Below are positions 47,752-56,732 of a stretch of DNA of 64,000 nucleotides, in pieces. The position numbers were made by a program, and so were the translations under genes. Under the pieces are notes generated by a model. The model made no database searches, was not told the origin of the DNA, and was given only the letters and a program-made list of their open reading frames with translations. Numbering within the stretch: position 1 is the stretch's first letter; each line of letters begins with the position of its first letter. This DNA comes from Pseudoips prasinana (taxonomy: Eukaryota > Arthropoda > Insecta > Lepidoptera > Nolidae), in NCBI GenBank assembly GCA_951640165.1, contig OX621257.1, positions 8,505,201 to 8,569,200 on the forward strand, written 5' to 3'.

Positions 47752-48692
47752 GTACAGGTCCGCAAACTTATCTGGCCCGGTGGCAGCGTCGCTGTTATCG
47801 CATTTAGTGTTTCTAGTAACTATGTTTTGCAATAAAGTGGGTAAACATAATATGCACATTGTAATGTAAATATTACAAATACTGTCATTACAAATCTTTA
47901 TATTTTTATACAATAATTATGATCATTTACATAAAATGTATGCTGAGTGTTCTCTAACGGAGATATTCCAGGTATTATTATGTCACTGGAATTGTTTTAT
48001 TCATAAGTCATTTCATCATCATCATTATCGTAATCACTGCTTTCACTTTCACTATCACTACCCAAATGAATGATGAAAGGCTTGTTTAAGTATCCATCCC
48101 TTTTTCGATACTCATTTTCAATATTTTTTACATGATTGCAATGCTTTTGCCATTCATTGACTGTTATTTTATCAAAAGCTTCTGAGATCAATGTGGCATT
48201 TCAGAATTCGATCTACCAATATTCTGATCTGTTATAAATTTTTGCATCTGCTTGCTCTTTTCCTTTCACAAGTTTTCTTACAAATCACTCCCCGACACCT
48301 ACAATAGAAATAGCAAAAATTAAATAAATAATGAATATTTTAAAATATGTATTGTAATTTAAAGTGCGAGGGGGAGTTTCGTATTTTTTCAGAAGCTGAC
48401 AACACTAATCTGTAGCAGTAGCTACGCGTTCATACAACTTATTGAAGGGTATAATTGGTTCCTGAAGGCGTTTTTCTTCCTTCATATAATTCAATACTTG
48501 TAATATAACGTTCCTCGCATCACGTTTTAAAGCTTTCGGCATTGTTCACATTTAAAATCCACAAATAGAAAAATAAATACGCCCAAGAAACAATCAATGG
48601 CAGGAATGTCAGGGAATAACAGGCCGATTGACATTTCAAACTGGCGTCGTTAGTTCTACTTTTGGCCACCGGGCCAGATAAGTTTGTGGTAC
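47752..48692 (-). mobile_element. DNA transposon with TIRs, internally deleted
   Basis: Termini share caaacttatctggcccggtg (left, about 47763) and its inverse (right, about 48668-48686), giving an element of about 940 bp. It abuts the mariner on its left and contains a transposase-like C-terminal fragment. The superfamily is not certain. Confidence 0.65.
47997..48191 (-). pseudogene. DDE-transposase-like C-terminal fragment
   Basis: A 64-codon frame with ITVNEWQKHCNHVKNIENEY followed by a low-complexity acidic tail (SDSESESSDYDNDDDE). This layout, a W-x3-C-x-HV-x2-E-x2-Y block and then acidic residues, is what I recall from the C-termini of insect DDE transposases that share such TIR elements. 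The catalytic domain has been deleted, leaving about 940 bp in all. Confidence 0.45.
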
Positions 48693-48754
48693 TATAACAA
48701 TAATTTTCCTAAATTCATAATGTTTTTTTATTATATAATTGAGTTGCTCGTTTT

Positions 48755-49500
48755 TTAGGGTTCCGTAGCCAAATGGTAAAAAACGGAACCCTTATTGATT
48801 CGTCATGTCTGTCTGTCTGTCTGTCCGTTCGTATGTCACAGCCACTTTTTTCCGAAACTATAAGAGCTGTACTATTGAAACTTGGTAAGTAGATGTATTC
48901 TGTGAACCGCATTAAGATTTAGACACAAAAATAGAAAAATAACAATAGTTTTGGGGCTTCACCATACATAGAACTGACACTGAACAAGTTTTGTTTCATC
49001 GTGCCCATACATGTGGGGTATCTTGATATTGATAGGTCTTGAAAAATGATATTGAGGTTTCTTATAACATTTTTTTTCTAAACTGAATAGTTTGCGCGAG
49101 AGACACTCCCAAAGTGGTAAAATGAATGCCCCCCCCCCTGTAACTTCTAAAATAAGAGAATGATAAACCTAAATATATGATGTACAGAGGCCAGCACATC
49201 AAGCTACCCCAATCTGTCAAATTTTCCCAATTGAAAGTGAACCATTATGCTTATGTGATAAAGTTGAAAATCTTTAAAAGAAATTTGACAGATTGGAGTA
49301 GCTGGATGTGCTGGGGTCTGTACATTACTATGCCAACTAACAACAACAATTGGTTTCAACGAGGTCTAGTAAGTAGTTTTTTTTTTAATACTTCATAAAT
49401 CGTCAACCGCAATTTACTTTTCATTAAATCAACTGAAATACTTGTTGTTACGGAACCCTTCATGTGCGAGTCCGACTCCCACTTGGCCGGTTTTTTTTTT
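48755..49500. repeat. Dispersed element bounded by ggttccgta / tacggaaccc
   Basis: Opens with agggttccgtagccaaatgg and a gtct run and closes with tacggaacccttcatgtgcg and cacttggccggttttttttt, a frequently seen insect repeat whose class I cannot fix. A complete MITE is nested at 49181-49326. Confidence 0.5.
49181..49326. mobile_element. TGTACAGACGCC MITE, complete
   Basis: Left tgtacagaggccagcacatc, right gatgtgctggggtctgtaca. Inserted inside the repeat above. Confidence 0.8.
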
Positions 49501-50550
49501 GTTCGTGGTTGTATGTTTTGAAAATAGTGAATATTTGCACTAACATGTTCGGGACGAGTCGAAGCTCGTGACCTTCCGGACGTTCGGACACAAAGGCTCG
49601 TCATTTACCCTTACTAATATCACAATTCCGGAAGTATGTCTGTTTGTAATAGATTTGTTATATATTAACAATATATATAAACCTTAGAATCAACAAGAAT
49701 TATTCTTGAATAGTAATTATTAACGCTATATATATGTCACATTATACTTTTATTTACTTCGTGCTAGTTCAGATACTCCTCGACAATGTAGAAACATTTA
49801 TCCAAAAGCCAGCGAGTAATATGCACTGATATTAGTGAGTGGTAGATGTTTTATTGGTTCCCGTAACTTATTAAATAATCTAATAGCCATACAATAACTG
49901 TTGCGCCTATAGTATTCTAGCCCGATCATAGGTAGGAATAACTTGATGAAACCTCGAGATGATGTTTTGCATTAAAATACTTTCGGGCTTAGTTTGACAA
50001 AAATACATGTATGTTTTATATACTGACAAGGCAGAGGAAGAATTTTAAGAGATATAAAGAGAGTTTAACAAGATTCCATAAAATGTTTATTGCAGATATT
50101 GCAGATTGTAATACCGTTTACTAGAAACATCTTTTGATTTGATGTATCTTTTCTTAAAAATCAAAAGTAAGAAAAAATTTAATCATAAATTATAAGTTTC
50201 TAGAAATACTAATTCTCCGAAGTTGGACTCCCTTGGCGTTTTCACGTAAAAAATATAAGAAGGTTTTGCAAATCCAAAACCGTTTTATCAACTTTTAGAT
50301 AAAAAGTTTCTTTCATTAACGATTGAAGTTTTAAATTTACTTTTCAACCCTTTGGCTTTTAAAACAATCTTTGAATATAAATAACAAAAGGAATGATATT
50401 TAATAGAATAAAACGTCTTAAATGATGTATAGGTATGTTTGAATTTTTAATTTTGGAAAATTGTTCTTAGCGAGATCAACCTGGATTCCATATGTAATAG
50501 CCACCTTTTCAAATTTCGGCTAGGGTGTCCAGTCTCAAGTATGACTTGCC
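49500..50550. other. No recognised feature
   Basis: AT-rich sequence. Only a short SINE family 1 tail (atttcggctagggtgtccag) near 50510 was recognised. Confidence 0.4.
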
Positions 50551-50554
50551 GTCA

Positions 50555-50712
50555 TCTTCATCATCATCACCATATCAGCCGAAAGATACCCAAATGTTGG
50601 ACAAAAGCCTCTCCCAAAGATCTCCATAATTGTCTTGTGCTTCCCACATTCAGCGACTTCCAGCAACCCTCACAAGATCATCGGTCCAACTTATAGGAGG
50701 CCTACCCACTTC
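50555..50712 (-). mobile_element. RTE-like LINE 3' end (antisense)
   Basis: Starts with catcatcatcaccatatcag and continues through the inverse of the family 3' blocks to ggaggcctaccca. Confidence 0.7.
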
Positions 50713-50792
50713 GCGGGATATAATAATAGAAAGGAAGTCAATTATAAATATTACATTTTACTATTTGTCATCAAAATAACACTCAATTAAAA

Positions 50793-51150
50793 ATCTTCAT
50801 CATCATCATATCAGCTGAAAGACGTCCACAGCTGGACAAAGATCTCCCCCTTAGATCTCCACAATTGCCGTCTTGCGCTCTTCACATCCAGCAGTTTCCA
50901 GCGACCTGTGCCTCTAGCACGAGTTCTTGCAGTTTACTTACTCGATCACACGTACAGTTTCGTCCCGTACATTGAGCACCAGAGTTTTAATTCTTAATAG
51001 TTTCCGCGAGAGGCGCTGGTGCTCAATGTATGGGAGGAAACTGTACGTGTGATCGAGTAAGTAAACTGCAGGAACTCGTGCTAGAGGCACTGCACAAGAT
51101 CATCGCTCCATCTTGTAGGAGGCCTGCCCTCGCTGCGTCTTCCGGTTAAA
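50793..51150 (-). mobile_element. RTE-like LINE 3' end interrupted by a MITE
   Basis: LINE sequence resumes exactly after the inserted element (50909-51089): cagcgacctg before, ctgcacaagatcatc after, as in the uninterrupted copy near 29850. Confidence 0.75.
50909..51089. mobile_element. MITE with about 75-bp TIRs and CTG target duplication
   Basis: Termini tgcctctagcacgagttc and its inverse; CTG at 50906-50908 and 51090-51092. Arms stay paired through gatcacacgtacagttt to tacattgagcaccag. Non-coding, 181 bp. Confidence 0.8.
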
Positions 51151-51227
51151 AATCTTCACAATTGTTTTAATAAGATCTTATAGCAAAATGGCCGCAGTAC
51201 TCTGCCGTCATACAGTTTGTTACTAGT

Positions 51228-51348
51228 ACGGAGGGTGAACGTCTCCTCAGTAATTAAACCACTTGTGTCACCCATCTATGGACTGACCGCGAGCCTAGTT
51301 GTTTAACCTCACCGATTACTTACGGACCGGTGAGAGCATCTAGCTAGT
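51228..51348 (-). mobile_element. 5S-rRNA-like SINE fragment
   Basis: Minus strand: gaggttaaacaactaggc and atagatgggtgaca. Confidence 0.55.
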
Positions 51349-51349
51349 G

Positions 51350-52450
51350 TAATGTCCAATGGAGATTATTTAGAATGTTATTTTAATGTAAAGTTCAAAT
51401 CGCACCTAACTCAAATATGTGCAGAGATTTCGTTCATTAGTTTTCCCTGCTCAAATTGGTTGTTTACAATAAACGATTCTAAACAATCAATTCGCGCTGA
51501 GAAAACTAATTAGGAGTTGGTCGAATTGATGTTCTTCTTTTAAAGTCTGTATATTTACAAAACCAAAGCCCAAAATTCAATTTCCCTTTGCATTTACAAA
51601 GTTACGACCATACGGAATTCGGGTATAACAGATCGAAGATTTTAAGACATAAAGTGACTCTGATGCTGAAACCAGTCTTTTACTTCTTTTTAGTCAATTT
51701 TGTATCTTATACGACTTAACTAATATAAATGTCTTTACTTGTTTTCCTATAAAAGGTAGCTGGAATACCATTCAGACTACCAGTTCTCACTTGACATTGG
51801 TGTAATGCCTCTTCTTTATCTATTGGAGTCTGCTCTTAATGAGGCTTTGCTAGAATTAGCTTACAATAAATAACTTATTAGCTAGAATATGGAAGAAACT
51901 ATGGATCTAGGGACTAAGACCAATATAAATTTATTCTAATTTGTCTAGTCCCTCCCTCTTACCTACTACTGCAACTCCTGTAAGTCAGGATCAACAGTGG
52001 CACACAATGAAATGACACTGAGCGGTGAAGCTCAGGCATGTCCCAGAAAGTCGCTTTAACTGGCTTGGATCCCGCAACGAATTTAATCAGAAAGAAACAA
52101 AGAGGAGTTAGAAAATTAAATAGTTCCACTTCCCTCAAGAGCAAAACGGGAGACAGAATGATCTAAAGAAGCTATAGCTTCATAAAACGAGAGAATTTCA
52201 AAATCATCGAGAATCTATTTAAATAGATATATATATAAGGGTCCTAAGTGAGCTGTTATATTTGATTCCAATAGTAGGTACGGAAAAAGCGCTTAAACGC
52301 ACGGAAGTTGTTAGTTGTTAAGTATACTAATACATATAGTTAGACTATTATGAGAACTGAAAGCAATAACATAACGTCCTGTCGAAAGCACAAAGAGTCA
52401 GCTCAACTCCATCTAAGATCCTGGTTTTAATGCAAAAATTGTGTTTGTGC
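51350..52450. other. No recognised gene; Polinton left boundary expected near its right end
   Basis: AT-rich sequence without recognised repeats. The Polinton terminus should lie between here and 52850 but cannot be placed, because the opposite terminus is outside the window. Confidence 0.4.
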
Positions 52451-52461
52451 AGGAGTAGTAT

Positions 52462-52545
52462 ATTATTGGGCATTCTATACCACTATCGGCAAGTTGCTCG
52501 GCGAGTGCGCCTCGCTGCCGATAGTGGTATAGAATGCCCAATAAT
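52462..52545. repeat. Perfect 30-bp-arm palindrome upstream of the Polinton genes
   Basis: Left arm 52462-52491 and right arm 52516-52545 are exact inverses (core gcattctataccactatcgg). The 24-nt centre contains a smaller gcgag/ctcgc hairpin. A degenerate third copy of the arm (gtggtacagaatgcttagta) is near 52715-52735. It may be part of the element's terminal inverted repeat or a replication/packaging site. Confidence 0.85.
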
Positions 52546-52851
52546 TGATAATCGACTCGCCTTTCCACTCGACCGATAAACTCGACCGAGACAGTACATT
52601 TTGCTGCGTACTTGATGAGCAACGATGATCATCCATCAACTCTCCGTTTACTTACTCTCTAGTGTATAACTGTATACAACCAATGATCATGCGAGTTTGC
52701 TATCGCTCTGAAGGGTGGTACAGAATGCTTAGTAATGAACAATCCACTCGATCAATGACCAGTAACGCAAAAGAGGTTGTGGTAAGTTTATAAATGTTAA
52801 CGTACTATATACATTCACTCATTTTTAATCGGTTCATTTCCAACAGTAATC

Positions 52852-53538
52852 ATGAAATTTGTAAAACAACCGCAATCGCTGCATGTTGATACAGTCTGCG
52901 ATGATATTTGTAAGACTAGTTTTCGTCATGGGGAATTATTACCTAACTCAGTACGATGTATCATTTGTGGTCCATCTAATTGTGGAAAAACCAATTTATT
53001 AATTGGCCTTCTTATACACGAAAATGGATTAAGATTTGAAAATGTTTATGTTTATTCAAAAACTCTGCACCAACCTAAGTACATTTTCTTAGAAAGAGTT
53101 TTGCAACGGGTTCCCGGTATTTCCCTCCAGAAATATCAGGGAAATGAGGAAGTACTAAGCGTTCAGGACGCAAAACCCAACTCCGTGATTATTTTTGATG
53201 ATGTTGCTTGTGAAAATCAAAATAACATGCGTGATTATTTTGCAATGGGAAGACACAAATGCATAGATTGTTTTTATCTGAACCAAACATATAGTAAAAT
53301 CCCCAAGCAGTTAGTAAGAGATAATGCGAACTTAATCATACTTTTTAAACAAGATGAAATTAATTTACGGCATATTTATGAAGAACATGTCAACACTGAT
53401 ATGACATGGATTGAATTTCGTGAAATGTGTTCGAAAATATGGAGTGAACCTTTCAATTATGTAGTGATTAATAAGGATTGCTCCAAAAATAAAGGATGTT
53501 ATAGAAATAAATTTGACACTTTTGTTGTCTTTGATTAA
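52852..53538 (+). CDS. ATP: Polinton genome-packaging ATPase (FtsK/HerA type)
   Basis: A 228-residue P-loop ATPase expected to pump element DNA into capsids. Walker A is at residues 40-47 (GPSNCGKT) and Walker B at about 112-117 (VIIFDD); the following CFYLNQTYSKIPKQLVRDNA carries the polar residue and arginine expected in this family. The length is usual for the Polinton/adintovirus homologue, and there is no membrane segment. It is the first gene of the + strand block, preceded by a TATA-like tatatac (52806) and the palindrome at 52462. No disruption. The C-terminal cysteines (KDCSKNKGC) are of unknown use. Assignment by motifs is strong. Confidence 0.93.
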   Translation: MKFVKQPQSLHVDTVCDDICKTSFRHGELLPNSVRCIICGPSNCGKTNLLIGLLIHENGLRFENVYVYSKTLHQPKYIFLERVLQRVPGISLQKYQGNEEVLSVQDAKPNSVIIFDDVACENQNNMRDYFAMGRHKCIDCFYLNQTYSKIPKQLVRDNANLIILFKQDEINLRHIYEEHVNTDMTWIEFREMCSKIWSEPFNYVVINKDCSKNKGCYRNKFDTFVVFD

Positions 53539-53621
53539 AAATATTTATATTTAAGAGTGTTACCCTCGCGATATTATTATTCTTCAGACATCGCTTAATC
53601 AATCACGAACTTTTTGTTACT

Positions 53622-54524
53622 ATGGAAAAATCACTGAAAAGACAAATTGTTGAGGCTGCAGATGCTGTTAAGAAGAAGGTGCGAAAGATGAGAGATGCTG
53701 AGCTTAACAATCAGCAAGTACTGGAATCAGTTTTCAAGCCGGTAACAGAACCACTCAACCAAATTGCTAATGTCAGTAAGCAGGCTTGTGTTCCGCATAA
53801 TATAGAAAATGAAGAAACCGAAGTTCCGTTTATCGATAAAACTTTGCAAAAAGAACCCACAATTAGTAAAGGAACCAATGATAATAACGACAATGAAGAC
53901 GAATATGAATCTGATATCGAAAGTGACTCTTCGTACAAATCATTAGTTGAAAACAACCAAGGTATTGATTCATCATCCTGGTCACTGTCCTCAGAAGCTC
54001 TGACCGATATTCCGTTTGGTGTCAGAAAAGAGGGCGGAAAATTGATGTTAGGTTCTGCTCGTATAACGATCAGTGATGAGTATATCATCGTAGCTGGACG
54101 CAAATACCGAAATACGCCTGGTTTAAAACAGTTGCTGTTGAAAAAGAATGTCGATTTAAGCTTGGTTACAGAGAGTGATATGAAACATTATAAGTCGATG
54201 CTACTTGACACAAACGCACATCGACGGGACTATGAGCCCAGTAAACCAATCAAAAGTAATAAAGGACAAAAATATTTGCAAATTATTAAGCCTCTATTCC
54301 AACTACGAAGTACAATTCAGGACCACCAAACGAAAGGAAAAGGACTACCCTTTACAAAAATGTGGAAGAAAAATGTTGATTTTGTTTATTGGGACGATCC
54401 AAATGAATTGGTAGATAGGTTAAAATTACTAATTGCATCTCGAGATGCTGGTAACACAGGATTAGATAATGAAATTATATCTATCATTGAAGAATTGCGT
54501 GAAAGTAAAGTTATAAATAAATAA
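53622..54524 (+). CDS. Conserved Polinton protein of unknown function
   Basis: A 300-residue protein. The first 40 residues are basic and helical (KRQIVEAADAVKKKVRKMRD), followed by a linker and an acidic, serine-rich stretch (about 95-125, NDNEDEYESDIESDSS). A folded part from about 130 has IPFGVRKEGGKLMLGSARIT and YRNTPGLKQLLLKK, then a lysine-rich segment, and WDDPNELVDRLKLLIASRDA with a helical acidic end. I recall this arrangement (short GVR/PGL block, TNAHRR, C-terminal DPNELV...RL) from Polinton and insect proteins of unknown function, possibly DUF8207. It lies between the ATPase and fibre-like genes, so a virion or assembly role is likely but unproven. Confidence 0.75.
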   Translation: MEKSLKRQIVEAADAVKKKVRKMRDAELNNQQVLESVFKPVTEPLNQIANVSKQACVPHNIENEETEVPFIDKTLQKEPTISKGTNDNNDNEDEYESDIESDSSYKSLVENNQGIDSSSWSLSSEALTDIPFGVRKEGGKLMLGSARITISDEYIIVAGRKYRNTPGLKQLLLKKNVDLSLVTESDMKHYKSMLLDTNAHRRDYEPSKPIKSNKGQKYLQIIKPLFQLRSTIQDHQTKGKGLPFTKMWKKNVDFVYWDDPNELVDRLKLLIASRDAGNTGLDNEIISIIEELRESKVINK

Positions 54525-54580
54525 ATATTTTAAAATGTGTTTATTTTATTATCAGCTTCTCGATACAATACACCTTAAAT

Positions 54581-55015
54581 ATGAACGTAGACAAATTCGG
54601 ACACTACATTCACAAAAGAATGCGTTTATCAGAGTTATTTGAGTTTAATGAGAACGCATTGTTAAAATTAGAAAACGGAGATTTTGATTTAAAAACATCA
54701 AGATTAAGAGGAGTCCGATCTCCAGTAGAAGCAGGCGATGCTGTGAACAAGGATTATGTAGATCGATTGAATGCTAACATGTTAAAAGAATTAAATAACC
54801 TGACCGTGAACAAGGATTACGTAGATCGATTGAATGCTAATATGTTAAAAGAATTTAATAACATGATTGGTTCATTGCGCTCTCAAATCATAAAAGACAC
54901 AAAGGACACAGTTCAGGCTACTTTAAAAGCAAAGATACCTGAGATTTCAACTCATTTGGAAGATAAGTTTTATACCCAAGCAGAGGTAGATAAATTACTA
55001 CAAAAAACTCCGTAA
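54581..55015 (+). CDS. Small fibre/spike-like protein with internal duplication
   Basis: 144 residues, mostly alpha-helical and heptad-like. RLRGVRSPVEAGDAVNKDYV (41-60) resembles the shaft-to-coiled-coil junction of phage and viral fibre proteins. A 21-residue unit (VNKDYVDRLNANMLKE, 55-75) is repeated directly at 76-96 with two changes at positions 71 and 74 and one at 75. The C-terminal half is a further amphipathic helix ending YTQAEVDKLLQK. No signal peptide. The stop codon overlaps the integrase ATG (TAATG). Fibre role is inferred from the junction motif and predicted coiled coil. Confidence 0.65.
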   Translation: MNVDKFGHYIHKRMRLSELFEFNENALLKLENGDFDLKTSRLRGVRSPVEAGDAVNKDYVDRLNANMLKELNNLTVNKDYVDRLNANMLKEFNNMIGSLRSQIIKDTKDTVQATLKAKIPEISTHLEDKFYTQAEVDKLLQKTP

Positions 55016-55950
55016 TGGCAAAACAGCAAATTGTTAATGAAATACATAAAGCAGCACGAAGAAATTTCGTTAGACGTCCTGTCATTCTAAAGGGGATCGA
55101 TGACTTGTGGCAAGCTGATCTGATGGACATGCAAAATCTAAGAAAATATAATAAAGGTCATAATTACATTTTAGTGGTGATTGACTGCTTCTCAAAGTAC
55201 GCTTGGGCAGAGCCATTAAAATCAAAAAATAAACTTGATGTTACTCATGCATTTAAACGAATACTGATTAACAGCAATCGCAAACCGGTTAATTTACAAA
55301 CTGATATGGGAACAGAATTTTATAACAACTCATTTCAAACGCTTATGAAGACTTACAATGTTAACCATTACTCAACGTTTTCTACTAAAAAAGCTTCGAT
55401 CGTAGAGCGACTGATTAAAACTCTTAAAAATAAAATATATAAATATTTTAGTCTGAACGGAAACTATATGTGGTTAGGTATACCGTTAGAGGTTACGTTA
55501 AAGATATATAACAACACAAAACATCGTACCATTAAATTTAAACCAATTGAAGTAAATAAATCTTGCGAGTCTGTTATAAAAGAAAATATTAAAAAAGCCT
55601 TAAATCATGTAACCGTCCGTAGAAAACCTAAGTTCAAAGTAGGTGACTTTGTTCGTATCAGTAAATACAAACACCATTTTGAAAAAGGTTATACACCTAA
55701 TTGGTCAACTGAAATATTTACTATAAAAAAAATTAATCATACCATACCAGTAACATATCATATACAAGATCAGCGAAAGCAAGCCATAATGGGAACATTT
55801 TACGAGCAAGAACTTCAGAAATCTTACTATCCTGGTATTTATTTGATAGAAAGGGTTTTAAAAAGAAAAGGATCAAAAATGTTTGTGAAATGGTTGGGTC
55901 TAAACAACGAAGAAAATAGTTGGATCGAGAAAACTGCAATAGTGGATTAA
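55015..55950 (+). CDS. INT: Polinton integrase with C-terminal chromodomain
   Basis: 311 residues, retroviral-type DDE integrase that would insert the element DNA. The catalytic triad is D35 (LWQADLMDM), D97 (LQTDMGTEF) and E131 (ASIVERLIKTLK), with 33 residues between the last two as in this family. A basic SH3-like part follows (KFKVGDFVRISKYK), then a chromodomain at about 271-308 (YYPGIYLIERVLKRKGSKMF, KWLGLNNEENSWI), which in related elements steers integration to marked chromatin. There is no N-terminal HHCC zinc domain, as expected for short Polinton integrases. It starts inside the stop of the preceding gene. No defects. Confidence 0.95.
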   Translation: MAKQQIVNEIHKAARRNFVRRPVILKGIDDLWQADLMDMQNLRKYNKGHNYILVVIDCFSKYAWAEPLKSKNKLDVTHAFKRILINSNRKPVNLQTDMGTEFYNNSFQTLMKTYNVNHYSTFSTKKASIVERLIKTLKNKIYKYFSLNGNYMWLGIPLEVTLKIYNNTKHRTIKFKPIEVNKSCESVIKENIKKALNHVTVRRKPKFKVGDFVRISKYKHHFEKGYTPNWSTEIFTIKKINHTIPVTYHIQDQRKQAIMGTFYEQELQKSYYPGIYLIERVLKRKGSKMFVKWLGLNNEENSWIEKTAIVD

Positions 55951-56003
55951 AATAATTATATAACGATTACTTTTGCATCATTTCTCTCATTACACATTAG
56001 ACA

Positions 56004-56732
56004 ATGCAAGGAGGTGAACTTGTTAATACCTTAATTAATAATCTACCGTTCGAACTTCATTTACCCGGCTACAATTATTGCGGTCCCGGAACTAAATTGC
56101 AGAAACGTTTATTACGAGGTGACCGAGGTGTAAATAAGCTAGACGAAGCTTGTATGCATCACGACATTGCATATGCAGACCATACAGACTTACCCAATCG
56201 CCACAAAGCTGATTTGCAACTACTAAATATGGCTAAACAAAGACTTAAATCGAGCGATGCTGGGAAAGGTGAAAAACTTAGTTCATGGTTAGTGAGCAAA
56301 GTTATGAAAGCCAAACTGAAATCTGGTTCTGGCATTAAAACGTTTAAAAGTTTCGTGTCAAAAATAAAAGCAAAAATAAAGAAACTGAATCCAAAGGACA
56401 GTAAAGCTTTAATTAACGCTGCTTACTCAGCAGCAAAAAAAATAATCCCATGCATTCAGAAAATTCGAGTGCCGCGAGTGATACCCTTACCAAAGACTGG
56501 AGGTATTCTACCTTTAATCCCAATTTTTGCGGGTTTATCAGCTTTAGGAACTTTAGCTGGTGGTGCGGCTGGTATTGCAAAAACTGTTAACGATTACAAA
56601 GCAGGTCAGCAAAATTTGCGAGAAACACAACGACATAATAAGGCTATGGAGTCTTTAAAGTTAGGTCAGGGCTTGTACATTAAGTCACATAAAAATGGTA
56701 ATGGTTTATTCATTAAGTCTTCAAAAAACTGA
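56004..56732 (+). CDS. Phospholipase A2 domain protein with pVI-like membrane tail
   Basis: 242 residues. An N-terminal phospholipase A2 domain resembles that of parvovirus VP1: calcium loop YNYCGPGT (23-30) and catalytic helix LDEACMHHDIAY (46-57, His53-Asp54). A long basic region (about 75-150) follows, then a hydrophobic, glycine/alanine-rich helix (PLIPIFAGLSALGTLAGGAA, 170-189), and a C-terminal pair of GxGL(Y/F)IKS motifs (about 221-239). The layout fits a virion protein that breaches endosomal membrane on entry. The last three codons and stop contain an exact -1 slippery heptamer leading into the protease frame (see findings). The calcium-loop and catalytic residues named here are all present. 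Confidence 0.85.
   Translation: MQGGELVNTLINNLPFELHLPGYNYCGPGTKLQKRLLRGDRGVNKLDEACMHHDIAYADHTDLPNRHKADLQLLNMAKQRLKSSDAGKGEKLSSWLVSKVMKAKLKSGSGIKTFKSFVSKIKAKIKKLNPKDSKALINAAYSAAKKIIPCIQKIRVPRVIPLPKTGGILPLIPIFAGLSALGTLAGGAAGIAKTVNDYKAGQQNLRETQRHNKAMESLKLGQGLYIKSHKNGNGLFIKSSKN
56723..56729 (+). promoter_or_regulatory. Candidate -1 ribosomal frameshift site (A AAA AAC)
   Basis: The heptamer is in the required X XXY YYZ register of the phospholipase gene, immediately followed by its TGA (56730-56732). The -1 frame from here is open through the whole protease to 57091. No strong downstream stem-loop or pseudoknot was found by eye. Confidence 0.55.

Noticed and set aside
53711..54103. 130-codon minus-strand frame within the unknown Polinton gene
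   Set aside because: A shadow of the plus-strand gene; no independent signals.
55015..55950. Integrase from a Ty3/gypsy LTR retrotransposon
   Set aside because: No reverse transcriptase, protease or LTRs nearby; it lies among capsid and ATPase genes and has the short N-terminus of Polinton integrases.
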